A stretch of 64,000 nt of DNA from VAZQ01 sp963763365 (GTDB lineage Bacteria > Pseudomonadota > Alphaproteobacteria > Rhizobiales > Xanthobacteraceae), in the NCBI GenBank assembly GCA_963763365.1, contig CAVXOE010000008.1, positions 186,001 to 250,000 of the forward strand, written 5' to 3'. Below, one piece after another: positions 8,018 through 17,479 of this stretch. The notes under the pieces were generated by a model. That model was not told the DNA's origin, did no database searches, and saw nothing but the letters and a program-made list of their open reading frames with translations. The position numbers and the translations under genes were made by a program. Each line of letters begins with the position of its first letter. The stretch's first letter is position 1.

Positions 8018-8977
8018 ATGCGCGTGTCGATGATCGCCTTTGCTCTGATCGCGACGATCGGAGCGGCTGCGGCCCAGGACTATCCGGCGCGGCCCATCAA
8101 CATCGTCGTACCGGCCGCGGCGGGTGGACCGACCGATACGATCTCGCGCATCACCGCGCAGGCGATGTCGAAGCTTCTCGGCCAGCAGATCACGATCGAG
8201 AACGCCGGCGGTGCCGGCGGCACGATCGGCACCGGCCGCGTAGTTCGCGCCGAGCCCGACGGCTATACGCTCCTGATCTATCATGTCGGCCTGTCGACCG
8301 CGGCCACGCTCTATCGCAAGCTTCCCTACGACACGCGCACCGCGTTCGCGCCGATCGGGCTCGTCACCGACGCGCCGATGACCATCATCGGGCGGCCCGA
8401 CCTCGAGCCGAACTCGCTTGCGGAATTGCTCGCCTATTTGAAGACCCGCAAGCTGACGTTCGGCAACGCCGGGGTCGGTTCGGCCGCGCATCTTTGCGGC
8501 ATGCTGTTCACGTCGGCGACGCAGGCGCAGGTCACTCCGGTCCCGTATCGCGGCACCGCGCCGGTGATGAACGACCTGATCGGCAAGCAGATCGACATGA
8601 GCTGCGATCAGGCAACGAACACGACCAACCCGATCCTCGGCCGCCAGGTGAAGGCCTACGCCGTCACCACCAAGGCGCGGCTCAAGTCGCTCCCGGAGGT
8701 GCCGACCGCCGACGAGGCAGGGTTGAAAGGCTTCGAGCTCGGCGTCTGGCACGGCGTGTTCGCGCCGAAGGGAACGCCGCCGGCCATCGTGCAGAAGCTC
8801 TCGACGGCGCTGCGCGGCGCCCTCAAAGACCCGGAGCTGGCACGGCGCTTTGCCGAGATCAGCACCGATCCAATGCCCGACGACAGGGCGACGCCGGAGG
8901 CGGCGCAACGCACGCTCGTGAGCGAGATCGACCGCTGGGCACCGATCATCAAGGCGTCCGGCGAATACGCCGACTAG
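8018..8977 (+). CDS. Bug-family (TctC) solute-binding protein 1
   Basis: A 319-residue periplasmic binding protein of the tripartite tricarboxylate transporter group. The signal peptide ends at AAA-QDYPARPI; the family signature RPINIVVPAAAGGPTDTISR lies at about residues 24-43, with GNAGVGSAAHL and VPYRGTAPVMNDLIG later. Bug proteins bind small carboxylates or amides in a flytrap of two domains. No TctA/TctB membrane genes are nearby, the usual situation for the expanded Bug set. The start has GGAGGAAA upstream. It is divergent from the exported aldolase gene; the ligand is unknown. Confidence 0.93.
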   Translation: MRVSMIAFALIATIGAAAAQDYPARPINIVVPAAAGGPTDTISRITAQAMSKLLGQQITIENAGGAGGTIGTGRVVRAEPDGYTLLIYHVGLSTAATLYRKLPYDTRTAFAPIGLVTDAPMTIIGRPDLEPNSLAELLAYLKTRKLTFGNAGVGSAAHLCGMLFTSATQAQVTPVPYRGTAPVMNDLIGKQIDMSCDQATNTTNPILGRQVKAYAVTTKARLKSLPEVPTADEAGLKGFELGVWHGVFAPKGTPPAIVQKLSTALRGALKDPELARRFAEISTDPMPDDRATPEAAQRTLVSEIDRWAPIIKASGEYAD

Positions 8978-8980
8978 CTC

Positions 8981-9223
8981 TACTGCGTCAGAAATATTGT
9001 TGCGGAGTCGAGCGCCGCTGTGAATGTGCCCTCTCCCCTTGCGGGAGAGGGCAGCCGCAGCGGTTCAACTACAATGAAGGGGTGAGGGGCCGTCGCGCGG
9101 TTACCCCTCACCCATCAGCGTGTGCTGAGATGCCGATGCTGCCCTCTCCCGCAAGGGGAGAGGGCACAATAACGATGACCGCGATCGCGGCTACTGTCAT
9201 GTCGCGATCTTTCTGACGCAGTA
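8981..9223. repeat. Palindromic, MITE-like extragenic element
   Basis: A 243-bp unit bounded by perfect 14-bp terminal inverted repeats TACTGCGTCAGAAA (8981-8994) and TTTCTGACGCAGTA (9210-9223). Inside, the hairpin at 9027-9053 (TGCCCTCTCCCC...GGGAGAGGGCA) recurs as its exact reverse complement at 9140-9166, and a GGGGTGAGGGGCCG / CCCCTCACCC pair lies in the centre. There is no ORF of note. Related CCCTCTCCC hairpins occur at 23871, 30773 and 63974. Confidence 0.82.
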
Positions 9224-9245
9224 GTGTTAGCAGAAACCTGCGCGC

Positions 9246-9680
9246 TTAGTGCCACTGCGCCAGTTCGACGGTGACGTCTTCCGGTCCGCGGAGGAAGACA
9301 ATCTTGCGGCTGTGGAACTGCATGACCTCGTTGCGCAGCTGTACGCCGGCGGCCTTGAGCTTGGCGACTTCCGCGTCGAGATCGTCGACCGCGAAACAGA
9401 TGTGGTTGAAGCCGATCTTGTAGAGCTTGTCGATGTTCGGATCGACGATCGCATCGGGGTGATGGTAGCGCAGCAATTGTACTTCGGTGCGCGGCGTGAC
9501 GTTTTCGAGCGCGAGCGTCACGTGCTCGGCTTCGATCCCCGGCACGCCCATGTAGTCGTCCATGACCTTGCCGGAGATCACCACGGACGCGGTTTCCTTG
9601 AATCCAAGCAGCGCGAAGAAGTGCTTGGCGGCCGCGACGTCGCGCACGACGACGGTGACGTGATCGAAGTTCTTGACCAT
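9246..9680 (-). CDS. VOC (glyoxalase/dioxygenase) family protein, cytoplasmic
   Basis: A 144-residue single-domain vicinal-oxygen-chelate protein. It starts VKNFDHVTVVVRD with a metal-ligand His, contains HVTLALENVTP, then GFNHICFAVDDLDAEVAKLKAAGV and ends FLRGPEDVTVELAQWH with the final Glu ligand. No signal peptide. The start at 9680 fits the domain and has GGAAGCGAG upstream. VOC members include glyoxalase I, epimerases and extradiol dioxygenases; the reaction is not predictable. It lies 23 bp downstream of a GST-like gene and is probably co-transcribed. Confidence 0.9.
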   Translation of the reverse strand: MVKNFDHVTVVVRDVAAAKHFFALLGFKETASVVISGKVMDDYMGVPGIEAEHVTLALENVTPRTEVQLLRYHHPDAIVDPNIDKLYKIGFNHICFAVDDLDAEVAKLKAAGVQLRNEVMQFHSRKIVFLRGPEDVTVELAQWH

Positions 9681-9703
9681 TTCTCGCTTCCTTCCGTGGG
9701 CGG

Positions 9704-10414
9704 CTAGGCGCCGCCGCGTGTCGGCGCCATCACGGCGGCGTGGATCGCTTCGCAATGCCGCACGAGATGAGGCTGCGACGCGACGAATTGCTTCAGCGGC
9801 GTCGCGATGTCGTAGAAATAGATGTTGGCGACAAAGCCGTAGATGCCGGCGTCGATGCTGGTCGGGGCAGGCCCGTGCAGGTATCCGCTCGGCGGCAGGA
9901 GATGCGCCAGCACCTCCAGATCGCGCAGGCCGCGCTGCATGGCGGCATCGGGCTCGTAGCGGCCGATGCCTTGATAATAGTAGCGCTGAAAGTTGAACTC
10001 CCGCGCCTTGCGCAGGCCGTCTTCCGTGAGACTTGGGTGCTGCCGCAGCAGAGCGTCACGAAAGGCCGGCCAGAACCGCTCGTCCTTCCAACGCGAATAC
10101 GACATCACCCAGTAGAGATCGTCGAACATGCGCGTGAGCAGATGGTCGGTATCGCGCTGCGCGGCGGTCAATGTCGCGTCGATCGCCAGTCGATACTTCG
10201 CCGTGAGGCGCGCGATGATCGTATCGCTGTCGCCGATCGCCTCGCCATCGTCGAGAATATACGGCAACTGGCCGCGTGGCGCCTTGGAAGCATCGAAGAT
10301 GTGCTCATGCCGGAAAGGCACTCCGGCGAGCTTGAGAAAAGCGAAGACCTTCAAACCGTAGGCGTTGTTGTCCGCGACGCCGAACAGCGTGGGATACGAA
10401 TAAAGGGTGAGCAT
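9704..10414 (-). CDS. Glutathione S-transferase family protein
   Basis: A 236-residue cytosolic protein with the N-terminal thioredoxin-fold domain (MLTLYSYPTLFG ... GQLPYILDDGEAIGDSDTII, residues 1-70; the cis-Pro and DS of the glutathione site are present) and an all-helical C-terminal domain (residues about 90-225) with YLHGPAPTSIDAGIYGF. The sequence is of the metaxin/failed-axon-connections-like type rather than a classical theta or beta GST. The middle gene of a DUF2188-GST-VOC run; a detoxification or isomerisation role is inference. Confidence 0.88.
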   Translation of the reverse strand: MLTLYSYPTLFGVADNNAYGLKVFAFLKLAGVPFRHEHIFDASKAPRGQLPYILDDGEAIGDSDTIIARLTAKYRLAIDATLTAAQRDTDHLLTRMFDDLYWVMSYSRWKDERFWPAFRDALLRQHPSLTEDGLRKAREFNFQRYYYQGIGRYEPDAAMQRGLRDLEVLAHLLPPSGYLHGPAPTSIDAGIYGFVANIYFYDIATPLKQFVASQPHLVRHCEAIHAAVMAPTRGGA

Positions 10415-10435
10415 CAGCGCCGCCCGCCTTCCGCG

Positions 10436-10684
10436 TCAGCCGTCGCTGTCCTTGACGTCGGTCTCGGGGCGATCGCTGCCAGGCGCGGTTTCGACGTGCC
10501 ACTTGCCCTTTTCGTCCTCATACTCGATGACCTCGGTGTGGCCGGGCACGCGCTGCTCCTCGGCGGCCGCCTTCGCTGCCGCAAGCGCGTCGGCATGGGT
10601 CGGGAACGGCTCCGAGAAGGCGCCGTCGACCTTGTAGGCCCAGCCGCCGTCGTGTTGCACGATCTCATAGGTGACGTGGGTCAT
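10436..10684 (-). CDS. DUF2188 domain protein
   Basis: An 82-residue protein: TYEIVQHDGGWAYKVDGAFSEPFPTHADALAAAKAAAEEQRVPG followed by an acidic tail. The pattern of a strand with GGWAYK, then F.T..ADAL.AA, is the DUF2188 fold. The ATG at 10684 is preceded by AGGTGG; an in-frame GTG at 10693 is a less likely start. The function of the family is unknown. It lies 21 bp upstream of the GST-like gene. Confidence 0.8.
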   Translation of the reverse strand: MTHVTYEIVQHDGGWAYKVDGAFSEPFPTHADALAAAKAAAEEQRVPGHTEVIEYEDEKGKWHVETAPGSDRPETDVKDSDG

Positions 10685-10800
10685 TTGGTCCACCTAGCGA
10701 GTTGGAACATTGGCTGTAGGTCTAAATCTTAGCGCAAACGGCGTCGCGTTGCACGCGGATCGCAAATGCCGTGCCTGCGGCGAAAATCCCCGCTGGCAGA

Positions 10801-11229
10801 TTATTTTACCCGGATGACATCCTGGGAACCATCTGCGCCCATGTAAACCGCGAGGATGCGTACCGGCTGGTTGCCGGTGTTGATGCCTTCGTGCGCGATA
10901 TCCATCGCTTCCATGAACGCCTCGCCCTTGCGGTAAGTGCGCGTGCCGCGGTCGCCATAGTCGACGGTGAGCTCGCCATCGAGGATGTAGGCGAACAGCG
11001 GCACGCCGTGCTTGTGGACGATCGTCTTGCCGCCGGGTGCCAGCATGATGACCGACGCGGTGACGTGCGGGGCTCCGGTCGTCGGGTAGCGCAGCGGTTC
11101 ACCGACGATGCTGGTGCCGGTCGAGAGCAGCGGCATTGCTGGATAGCCCGCGTCCTGCGCGGCCGCGCGGCTTACCCATGCCAGACCGGCGATGACGGCG
11201 AGAGCCAAGATGAAAGTGCGATGGAGCAT
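10801..11229 (-). CDS. Exported cupin-domain protein
   Basis: A 142-residue single-cupin protein with signal peptide (MLHRTFILALAVIAGLAWVSRAAAQD). The barrel shows motif 1-like PGGKTIVHKHGVPLFAYILDGELTVDYG with two His and a Glu as likely metal ligands, and motif 2-like MDIAHEGINTGNQPVRILAVYMG. GAAGGACC precedes the ATG. It is divergent from an exported VOC protein (11396) with 166 bp between. Metal-dependent oxygenase, isomerase or sugar-binding roles are all possible. Confidence 0.86.
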   Translation of the reverse strand: MLHRTFILALAVIAGLAWVSRAAAQDAGYPAMPLLSTGTSIVGEPLRYPTTGAPHVTASVIMLAPGGKTIVHKHGVPLFAYILDGELTVDYGDRGTRTYRKGEAFMEAMDIAHEGINTGNQPVRILAVYMGADGSQDVIRVK

Positions 11230-11395
11230 GATGGTCCTTCGGGACATAAGCCACGCGGCTTTCGCCGTTAATGGTGGAATGCTAGCCTGCAATCCAAGCC
11301 CGAGCCGCAGGCCGCAAGCTACGAATCGCAAGATTAGTTGCCACACGGCAAGAAGTCACAGGGCATCGGGCAAAAGCCGTCAAGGGAGGCGTACT

Positions 11396-12205
11396 GTGCG
11401 AACACTGATTGCAGCGTTATCGCTCGTGTCGATGCTGGTGCCAGGCGCGGCTTTCGCACAGGCGTACCCGCCCAACGAGGCGGGCGTCACCATGGGCCAT
11501 TGGCATCTCAACTCGGCCAACGTGGAGGCCAACAAGAAAATCTTCGTCGGCCTCGGCGGCACCGCGATCAAGCCGGGCTTCTTCGAGATCGTACGTTTCC
11601 CCGGCGTCGCGGTATTTCTGCATCTGCGCGAAATGGGCACGCCGCCGACCGGCGGCACCGACGGATCGGTGGTGAACCACGTCGGCTTCATCGTGCCGAA
11701 CGTCCAGGCGGTGGTCGACAAGTGGAAGGCCGCGGGCGTACCGGTCGCACCAGGCAACAACGGCCGGCTCGATCAGGCCTACGTCACGACGACCGATGGG
11801 CTGAAGATCGAAATCCTGGAAGACAAGACCCAGACCGTGCCGATCCGCCACGAGCACGTGCATCTCTTCCTGCCGGAGGCCGCGATCCCGCAGGCACAGG
11901 CCTGGTACGTGAAGCACTTTGGCGCCAAGCCCGGCATCCGCAACGAAAGCCCGGTCGCCGACATTCCCGGCGTACAAATGCGGTTCGCCAAGACCGACAA
12001 GCCGACCGTTCCCACCAAGGGACGCGTGCTCGACCATATCGGCTTCGACGTGAAGAACCTGCAGGACTACGTCAAGAAGCTCGAAGCGGCCGGGGTGAAG
12101 ATCGAACGGGGCTACACGCCCAATCCGCAGGGCGACGCACTCGCGTTCGTGTCCGACCCGTGGGGTACCTCTATCGAACTCAATGAGCGGAAAAATCCGC
12201 TATAA
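11396..12205 (+). CDS. Exported two-domain VOC family protein
   Basis: A 269-residue protein beginning at GTG 11396 with GGGAGG upstream; earlier in-frame starts lack a ribosome site and would bury the signal peptide (RTLIAALSLVSMLVPGAAFAQ). Two VOC modules follow: about residues 28-140 (GHWHLNSANVEANKKIFVG ... VNHVGFIVPN) and about 150-265 (HEHVHLFLPEAAIPQAQAWY ... LDHIGFDVKNLQDYVKKLEA ... TSIELNE). His and Glu ligands are present in each. VOC enzymes are usually cytoplasmic; export plus the divergent exported cupin suggests a periplasmic oxidative step. Substrate unknown. Confidence 0.88.
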   Translation: MRTLIAALSLVSMLVPGAAFAQAYPPNEAGVTMGHWHLNSANVEANKKIFVGLGGTAIKPGFFEIVRFPGVAVFLHLREMGTPPTGGTDGSVVNHVGFIVPNVQAVVDKWKAAGVPVAPGNNGRLDQAYVTTTDGLKIEILEDKTQTVPIRHEHVHLFLPEAAIPQAQAWYVKHFGAKPGIRNESPVADIPGVQMRFAKTDKPTVPTKGRVLDHIGFDVKNLQDYVKKLEAAGVKIERGYTPNPQGDALAFVSDPWGTSIELNERKNPL

Positions 12206-12307
12206 GATGGCGTGCTCGTACATGGCGTGGGCCGAGCGTGGCGACGCCCGTGTTGTTTCAAGAGGATCGCGGTGCCGCGCCGATCCAGGAGTCCGTGATC
12301 GCCGACG

Positions 12308-13795
12308 ATGGAGGAACCGCCCGGCCCCGCTTCGTTCGCCGCGCTTCGTGACGCCCTCCTGAGGGGCCGCGAGCCGCCGGCGGCACAGCGCATCGCCCAG
12401 CTCGCGTCCTATCGGTGGTTCGTTGTCGGCACCGTGTGCATCGGCGCCTTCATGGGGCAGGTCAATTCGAGCATCACGCAGCTCGTGCTGCCGCGGCTCG
12501 AAGTCGACTTCAGCGCGCGGCTCAGCACCGTGAGCTGGGTCGCGGTTGCCTACCTCCTGACGATGGCGGGCTTTCTGCCGGTGTTCGGGCGCCTCGCCGA
12601 CATGTTCGGGAGGAAGCTTCTCTATACCGGCGGCTTTCTCCTGTTCGTGTTCGGCTCGACCTTGTGCGGCTTCGCGCCGAATTTGCCGGCGCTCATCGCC
12701 TTCCGTGTGCTCCAGGCCATCGGCGCCGCGCTCTTGTCGTCAAACAGCGTGGCGATCGTCGTGACCGCCGCCGGTCCGGATGAGCGCGGCCGCGCGCTCG
12801 GCATCATGGCGGCCGCGCAGGCGGTGGGCCTGAGCGCGGGGCCCGCGCTCGGCGGCCTCGTGCTCGACACGCTCGGCTGGCAATGGGTGTTCTGGATCAA
12901 CGTGCCGTTCGGTCTTGCGGCTGCGGTCATCGGCTGGTTCGTGATCCCACCGACAAGCGGGCTCGCGCGCGGCGAGCGCTTCGACTGGACGGGCGCGTTT
13001 CTGATCCTGCCGGCGCTCACCGCACTCATCGCGGCGGTGAACGAGGCGCATGTCTGGGGTGTCACATCGGCAGCCTTTGTCGGCGGCGTAGCGACCGGCA
13101 TCGCCCTTCTATTTCTCTTCGCCCAAACGGAGCGTCGCGTTGCGACGCCGCTCATGGATCTCGCGCTGTTTCGCAGCGCCGCTTTCGCGGCGGGCAATGC
13201 GGCGAACCTGATCGCCTATGCCATGCTGTTCGGCCTGTTCTTCCTCATGCCGTTCATCTTCATCCGGGTCTATCAGGACAGTGCGCTCGCGGCCGGTCTC
13301 CGGCTCTCGATCGTGCCGGTGCTGCTCGGGCTGACCGCGCCGTTCAGCGGAGCGCTGTCCGATCACGTCGGCGCGCGCGTCTTGTCCGCCGCCGGGATGC
13401 TGCTTTCCGTCGCCGCGCTGGCGCTGCTCTATGTGTCGCTCGACGGCACCGCGGCGAACCTGCCGACCGTGATGCTCGCGCTGGCGGCGGTCGGTGTCGG
13501 CCAGGGACTGTTTGCCTCGCCGAACAGCAACTCGATCATGGCCGCCGCGCCGGAGCATCTGACCGGCGAGGCCGGCAGCCTGATGAACGTCATGCGGGCG
13601 TGCGGCATGAGCATCGGCATCGCCGCCGCCTCGGCACTGCTGTCCTGGCGGCTCGAGGTGCTGACGGGCCGCGGCGACAGCACGATCGACGTTGCCAAGC
13701 AATCTCTCCTGGCGGCGGGCGGCGACGTGACGCTGATGCTCGCCGGATTTGCGGCGGCGGCCGGATTGATCTCGCTGGTGCGACCACAAACCTGA
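12308..13795 (+). CDS. MFS transporter, DHA2 (EmrB/QacA) type
   Basis: A 495-residue integral membrane protein with about 14 predicted spans. The MFS signature GRLADMFGRK lies in the first cytoplasmic loop (about residue 96) and the antiporter motif C region ALGIMAAAQAVGLSAGPALGG near residue 160, as in drug/proton antiporters. An N-terminal cytoplasmic tail of about 35 residues precedes span 1. It is a lone gene without an EmrA partner. The exported compound is unknown. Confidence 0.92.
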   Translation: MEEPPGPASFAALRDALLRGREPPAAQRIAQLASYRWFVVGTVCIGAFMGQVNSSITQLVLPRLEVDFSARLSTVSWVAVAYLLTMAGFLPVFGRLADMFGRKLLYTGGFLLFVFGSTLCGFAPNLPALIAFRVLQAIGAALLSSNSVAIVVTAAGPDERGRALGIMAAAQAVGLSAGPALGGLVLDTLGWQWVFWINVPFGLAAAVIGWFVIPPTSGLARGERFDWTGAFLILPALTALIAAVNEAHVWGVTSAAFVGGVATGIALLFLFAQTERRVATPLMDLALFRSAAFAAGNAANLIAYAMLFGLFFLMPFIFIRVYQDSALAAGLRLSIVPVLLGLTAPFSGALSDHVGARVLSAAGMLLSVAALALLYVSLDGTAANLPTVMLALAAVGVGQGLFASPNSNSIMAAAPEHLTGEAGSLMNVMRACGMSIGIAAASALLSWRLEVLTGRGDSTIDVAKQSLLAAGGDVTLMLAGFAAAAGLISLVRPQT

Positions 13796-13818
13796 GGCCA
13801 CGGCACTAACCGTGGAGG

Positions 13819-13974
13819 TCAGCGCCGATGTTGATTCGCGTTGCTGCGGCGGTTCGTCAGGGACCAAGTACGCTTGGCGGCGTCTCTCGCTTCCAGGAGA
13901 TAGTGCATCCCTACGATCACGAGAGGGATGAGCGCCAGGATGATCACCACTTGCAGATCATGCGAGTCGACCAT
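13819..13974 (-). CDS. Small single-span membrane protein (51 aa)
   Basis: A short frame starting ATG at 13974 with GAGG seven bases upstream. The product begins VDSHDLQVVIILALIPLVIVGMHYLL, a plausible transmembrane helix at residues 8-26, followed by a basic cytoplasmic tail (EARDAAKRTWSLTNRR). No family is recognised. It lies between the convergent MFS gene and the binding-protein gene. Support comes from the ribosome site and hydrophobic/basic layout only. Confidence 0.5.
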   Translation of the reverse strand: MVDSHDLQVVIILALIPLVIVGMHYLLEARDAAKRTWSLTNRRSNANQHRR

Positions 13975-14008
13975 GATCGACCTCAAGCAAGCGGCATGCC
14001 ACGGGTCT

Positions 14009-14767
14009 TTAGCGAGCGGCCGGCACCATGCCCTTGGCCTTGATCACCGCGGCCGCCGCGGGGGTCGTCAGGAAAGATAGAAACGCCTTGGCGGCGTCCG
14101 CGCTGTTCGTGTTGGCGGCGACGGCCGCCATATAGACCAGACTCTGCTGCAACTCGGGCGGGAACGGACCGACGAGATCGATGCCGGGCGCCGTCAGGAC
14201 GTTGCTGAGAAACACGCCAAGTTCTGCCTCGCCTTTGGCCACCGCTTCGACGATCGCGGCCGGCGCCGCCACCGCCTTGATCTTCGGCTTGATGGCCTCG
14301 GCGATGCCGAGCCGCTCGAACGTGCGCAGCACCTGCGCGCCGGCCGCGCTCGCCGGCAGCGTGGCGATGGATTGAGCTTTGAGCAGCGTCTGCTTCATGG
14401 CCTCGGGCGTGCTGATGTCGGGCTTCGGAGCACCAGCGCGCACCGCGATGCCGAAGCCGACGCGTGCGATCTCCGTGGTCGGGCCGGCGATGAAGGCGGC
14501 CCGCGCGCCGGTGTCCTGGAACACCTCCTGCGGTACGACGGCGAGATCGAACGGCGCGCCGCCGGTCGCTGCCTTGATCAGTTCGGGCGTGGCGCCGAAT
14601 TGAAATTCAATCTTGTGGCCCGAGGTGCGCTCGAACAAAGGTCCGAGCTCCCGCATCGGGCCCGCGATGCCGCCGCCCGCCAGCGCCTTGAGTTCAGCAG
14701 CCTGCACGTCGGTCACCTGCGGCAGGACAAGCGCCAGCAGCGCGGCGGCGAGAGAAGTTGCTTTCAT
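14009..14767 (-). CDS. Molybdate-type (ModA-like) periplasmic substrate-binding protein
   Basis: A 252-residue protein starting at 14767 with signal peptide MKATSLAAALLALVLPQVTDVQAAE. The class II binding-protein fold is visible: LKALAGGGIAGPMRELGPLFERTSGHKIEFQFGATPELIKAATGG, then DLAVVPQEVF, SAAGAQVLRTFERLGIAEAIKPK and GEAELGVFLSNVLTAPGIDLVGPFP. This is the ModA/extracellular-solute group. No permease or ATPase genes are adjacent, so it may serve signalling or a distant transporter. The ligand is unknown and molybdate is not assured. Confidence 0.85.
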   Translation of the reverse strand: MKATSLAAALLALVLPQVTDVQAAELKALAGGGIAGPMRELGPLFERTSGHKIEFQFGATPELIKAATGGAPFDLAVVPQEVFQDTGARAAFIAGPTTEIARVGFGIAVRAGAPKPDISTPEAMKQTLLKAQSIATLPASAAGAQVLRTFERLGIAEAIKPKIKAVAAPAAIVEAVAKGEAELGVFLSNVLTAPGIDLVGPFPPELQQSLVYMAAVAANTNSADAAKAFLSFLTTPAAAAVIKAKGMVPAAR

Positions 14768-14805
14768 GAGGTGGCACCGATGATCGCGGACGCATTCGGG
14801 CAACT

Positions 14806-14838
14806 GTAGCCCGGATTGAGCGCCGGCGAAATCCGGGG
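14806..14838. repeat. GTAGCCCGGAT-type extragenic palindrome
   Basis: GTAGCCCGGATTGAG...GAAATCCGGGG, an imperfect hairpin of the family seen at 17377, 17808, 20224 and 20331. Confidence 0.7.
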
Positions 14839-14927
14839 CGATGCGAGATATCGCAGGTGATCCGGATGCCGCTTCGCTCCGTCCGATCCCCTTGCTATGT
14901 TGGCGTGCACCGCACAGGAGCGATCCG

Positions 14928-15149
14928 ATGGCACGACGACCGGGCGACCCGCGCTATGCCGCAGAAGCCGCGTTCAAGGCGGCGACGGCACCGAAGCCGC
15001 TGGAGGTGCCGAAGGCTCCGACGGTGCCGGGCGCCAAGGAAATGGTGTCGCTGCGCATCGACCGCGACGTGCTCGACTATTTTCAGGAAGACGGACCGGG
15101 CTGGCAGGAGCGGATCAACTCCGCGCTGCGCAAGGCCGCGGGGAAGTGA
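14928..15149 (+). CDS. BrnA-family antitoxin, orphan
   Basis: A 73-residue protein whose tail VSLRIDRDVLDYFQEDGPGWQERINSALRKAAG is the ribbon-helix-helix-like BrnA domain: the family binds its own promoter and neutralises the RelE-fold RNase toxin BrnT. ACAGGAG precedes the ATG. No brnT gene is found just upstream (14767-14928 holds only a repeat and spacer), so the antitoxin appears solitary. It may act as a stand-alone repressor or be the relic of a system. Confidence 0.85.
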   Translation: MARRPGDPRYAAEAAFKAATAPKPLEVPKAPTVPGAKEMVSLRIDRDVLDYFQEDGPGWQERINSALRKAAGK

Positions 15150-15224
15150 GCGAATAGGCCCGGCCGCGGATGCCCGCGGCGATTCGACCATCGCCGCACG
15201 AACACCTGAATGCGCAAGGCGAAG

Positions 15225-16187
<963 letters not shown>

Positions 16188-16382
16188 GCAAGTTCCTTCG
16201 GCTTCGAGCACGGCCGCGCCGCGGCAGGACGCCAGCGCATAAATGGATCGGCACGGCATGACAAGGGGATACAAGCGTCGGAACCGGGACACTAGCGCCC
16301 GCCTCCGCGTCAGCATGGCGCTTGCCTGCGGCGTGCTGTCGCTGAACACTGCGGCGCATTGAAATCCGTACCGGGTGAGATC

Positions 16383-17366
16383 ATGACGCCGTCCCGCCGC
16401 ACGCTGCTTGCCACGCTCGCCGCTACTCCGTTTGCGCCGTTCGTCGTGCGCTCCGCGTTTGCGGCCTATCCCGACCGTCCGATCCGGCTGGTCGTGCCGT
16501 TCGCCGCCGGCGGCAACGCCGATCTGGTCGGGCGGCTGCTCTCGGAAGGGATGTCGCCGCTGCTCGGGCAGAGCCTCGTGGTCGAGAACCGCGCCGGCGC
16601 GGGCGGCAGCCTCGGTGCTGCGCAGGTCGCGGCATCGGCGCCGGACGGCTACTCGCTGCTGATCGGCTCGAACGGGCCGCTCACCGTCAACCCGTTCATG
16701 CAGGCGAAGCTGAGCTACGATCCGCTCAAGGACTTTGCGGCAATCGGCCTCGCCAATCTCGCGCCGCATGCGATCGCCGTGAACCCCGCGGTGCCGGCGA
16801 AGACCGTTGCCGAGCTTGTCGCGCTGTCGAAGAAGGAGCCGGTCACCATCGCCACCTCCGGCACCGGCAGCGCCGGGCACATGACGCTGGTGCGCTTCAT
16901 GACGGCGACCGGCGCGAGCCTGACGCACGTGCCCTACAAGGGCGGCTCGACGCCGGTGCCCGACACGCTCGCCGGTACCGTCAATGGCCTGATGACGGAA
17001 ATGTCGACCGCGCTGCCGCATCACAAGGCCGGCAAGCTGCGCATTCTCGCGGTCGCGTCCGCGGCGCGGCCGGCGCTCGCGCCCGAGGTGCCGACCATGA
17101 ACGAGGCCGGGCTCAAGAATTTCCTGGCGGCGAGCTATGTCGGATTGCTCGCTCCCGCCAAGACTCCGCCCGAGGCGATCGACGCGCTGCACAACGCGCT
17201 GGTCAAGACGCTCGCCACGAAATCCGTGCAGGACCGCTTCCTGGCGACCGGCGCCGAGCTCGCCCCCGAGCCGCTGCAGACGCCGCAAGGCTTTGCCGAC
17301 TACATCATGGGCGAGTACGAGCGCACCGCGGAAGCGGCGAAAGCAGCGGGGCTGAAGCCGGAGTAG
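16383..17366 (+). CDS. Bug-family (TctC) solute-binding protein 2
   Basis: A 327-residue periplasmic binding protein starting at ATG 16383 (GGGTGAGATC upstream). The N-terminus has a twin-arginine-like SRRTLLATLAATPFAPFVVRSAFA signal. The Bug signature YPDRPIRLVVPFAAGGNADLVGR follows, with LGQSLVVENRAGAGGSLG, TSGTGSAGHMTLVRF and HVPYKGGSTPVPDTLAG. There are no membrane components nearby. The ligand is probably a small carboxylate, but this is inferred only from the family. Confidence 0.93.
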   Translation: MTPSRRTLLATLAATPFAPFVVRSAFAAYPDRPIRLVVPFAAGGNADLVGRLLSEGMSPLLGQSLVVENRAGAGGSLGAAQVAASAPDGYSLLIGSNGPLTVNPFMQAKLSYDPLKDFAAIGLANLAPHAIAVNPAVPAKTVAELVALSKKEPVTIATSGTGSAGHMTLVRFMTATGASLTHVPYKGGSTPVPDTLAGTVNGLMTEMSTALPHHKAGKLRILAVASAARPALAPEVPTMNEAGLKNFLAASYVGLLAPAKTPPEAIDALHNALVKTLATKSVQDRFLATGAELAPEPLQTPQGFADYIMGEYERTAEAAKAAGLKPE

Positions 17367-17376
17367 CCGTGATTCG

Positions 17377-17479
17377 TAGCCCGGATTGAGCTTGTAGCCC
17401 GCATGGAGCGCAGCGGAATGCGGGGTTGCGCGCGGACATCCTGCCCCCGGATTTCGCCTCGCTGGATCCGGGCTACTTC
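17377..17479. repeat. TAGCCCGGAT extragenic repeat, compound copy
   Basis: GTAGCCCGGATTGAG, then TAGCCCGCATGGAGCGCAGCG, and the inverted CCCCCGGATTTCGCC ... GGATCCGGGCTACTT. A composite of two REP units between convergent genes. Confidence 0.78.

Noticed and set aside
7826..8908. Minus-strand extension of the aldolase frame
   Set aside because: This part is antisense to Bug protein 1 and precedes the signal peptide and ribosome site at 7825; it is an accident of GC content.
10436..10797. Possible long plus-strand frame 9740-10732
   Set aside because: Antisense to the GST and DUF2188 genes, with no domain and no ribosome site.
14767..14928. A brnT toxin gene upstream of the BrnA gene
   Set aside because: No open frame of about 90 codons with a toxin-like sequence fits; the space holds a REP hairpin and a short leader.
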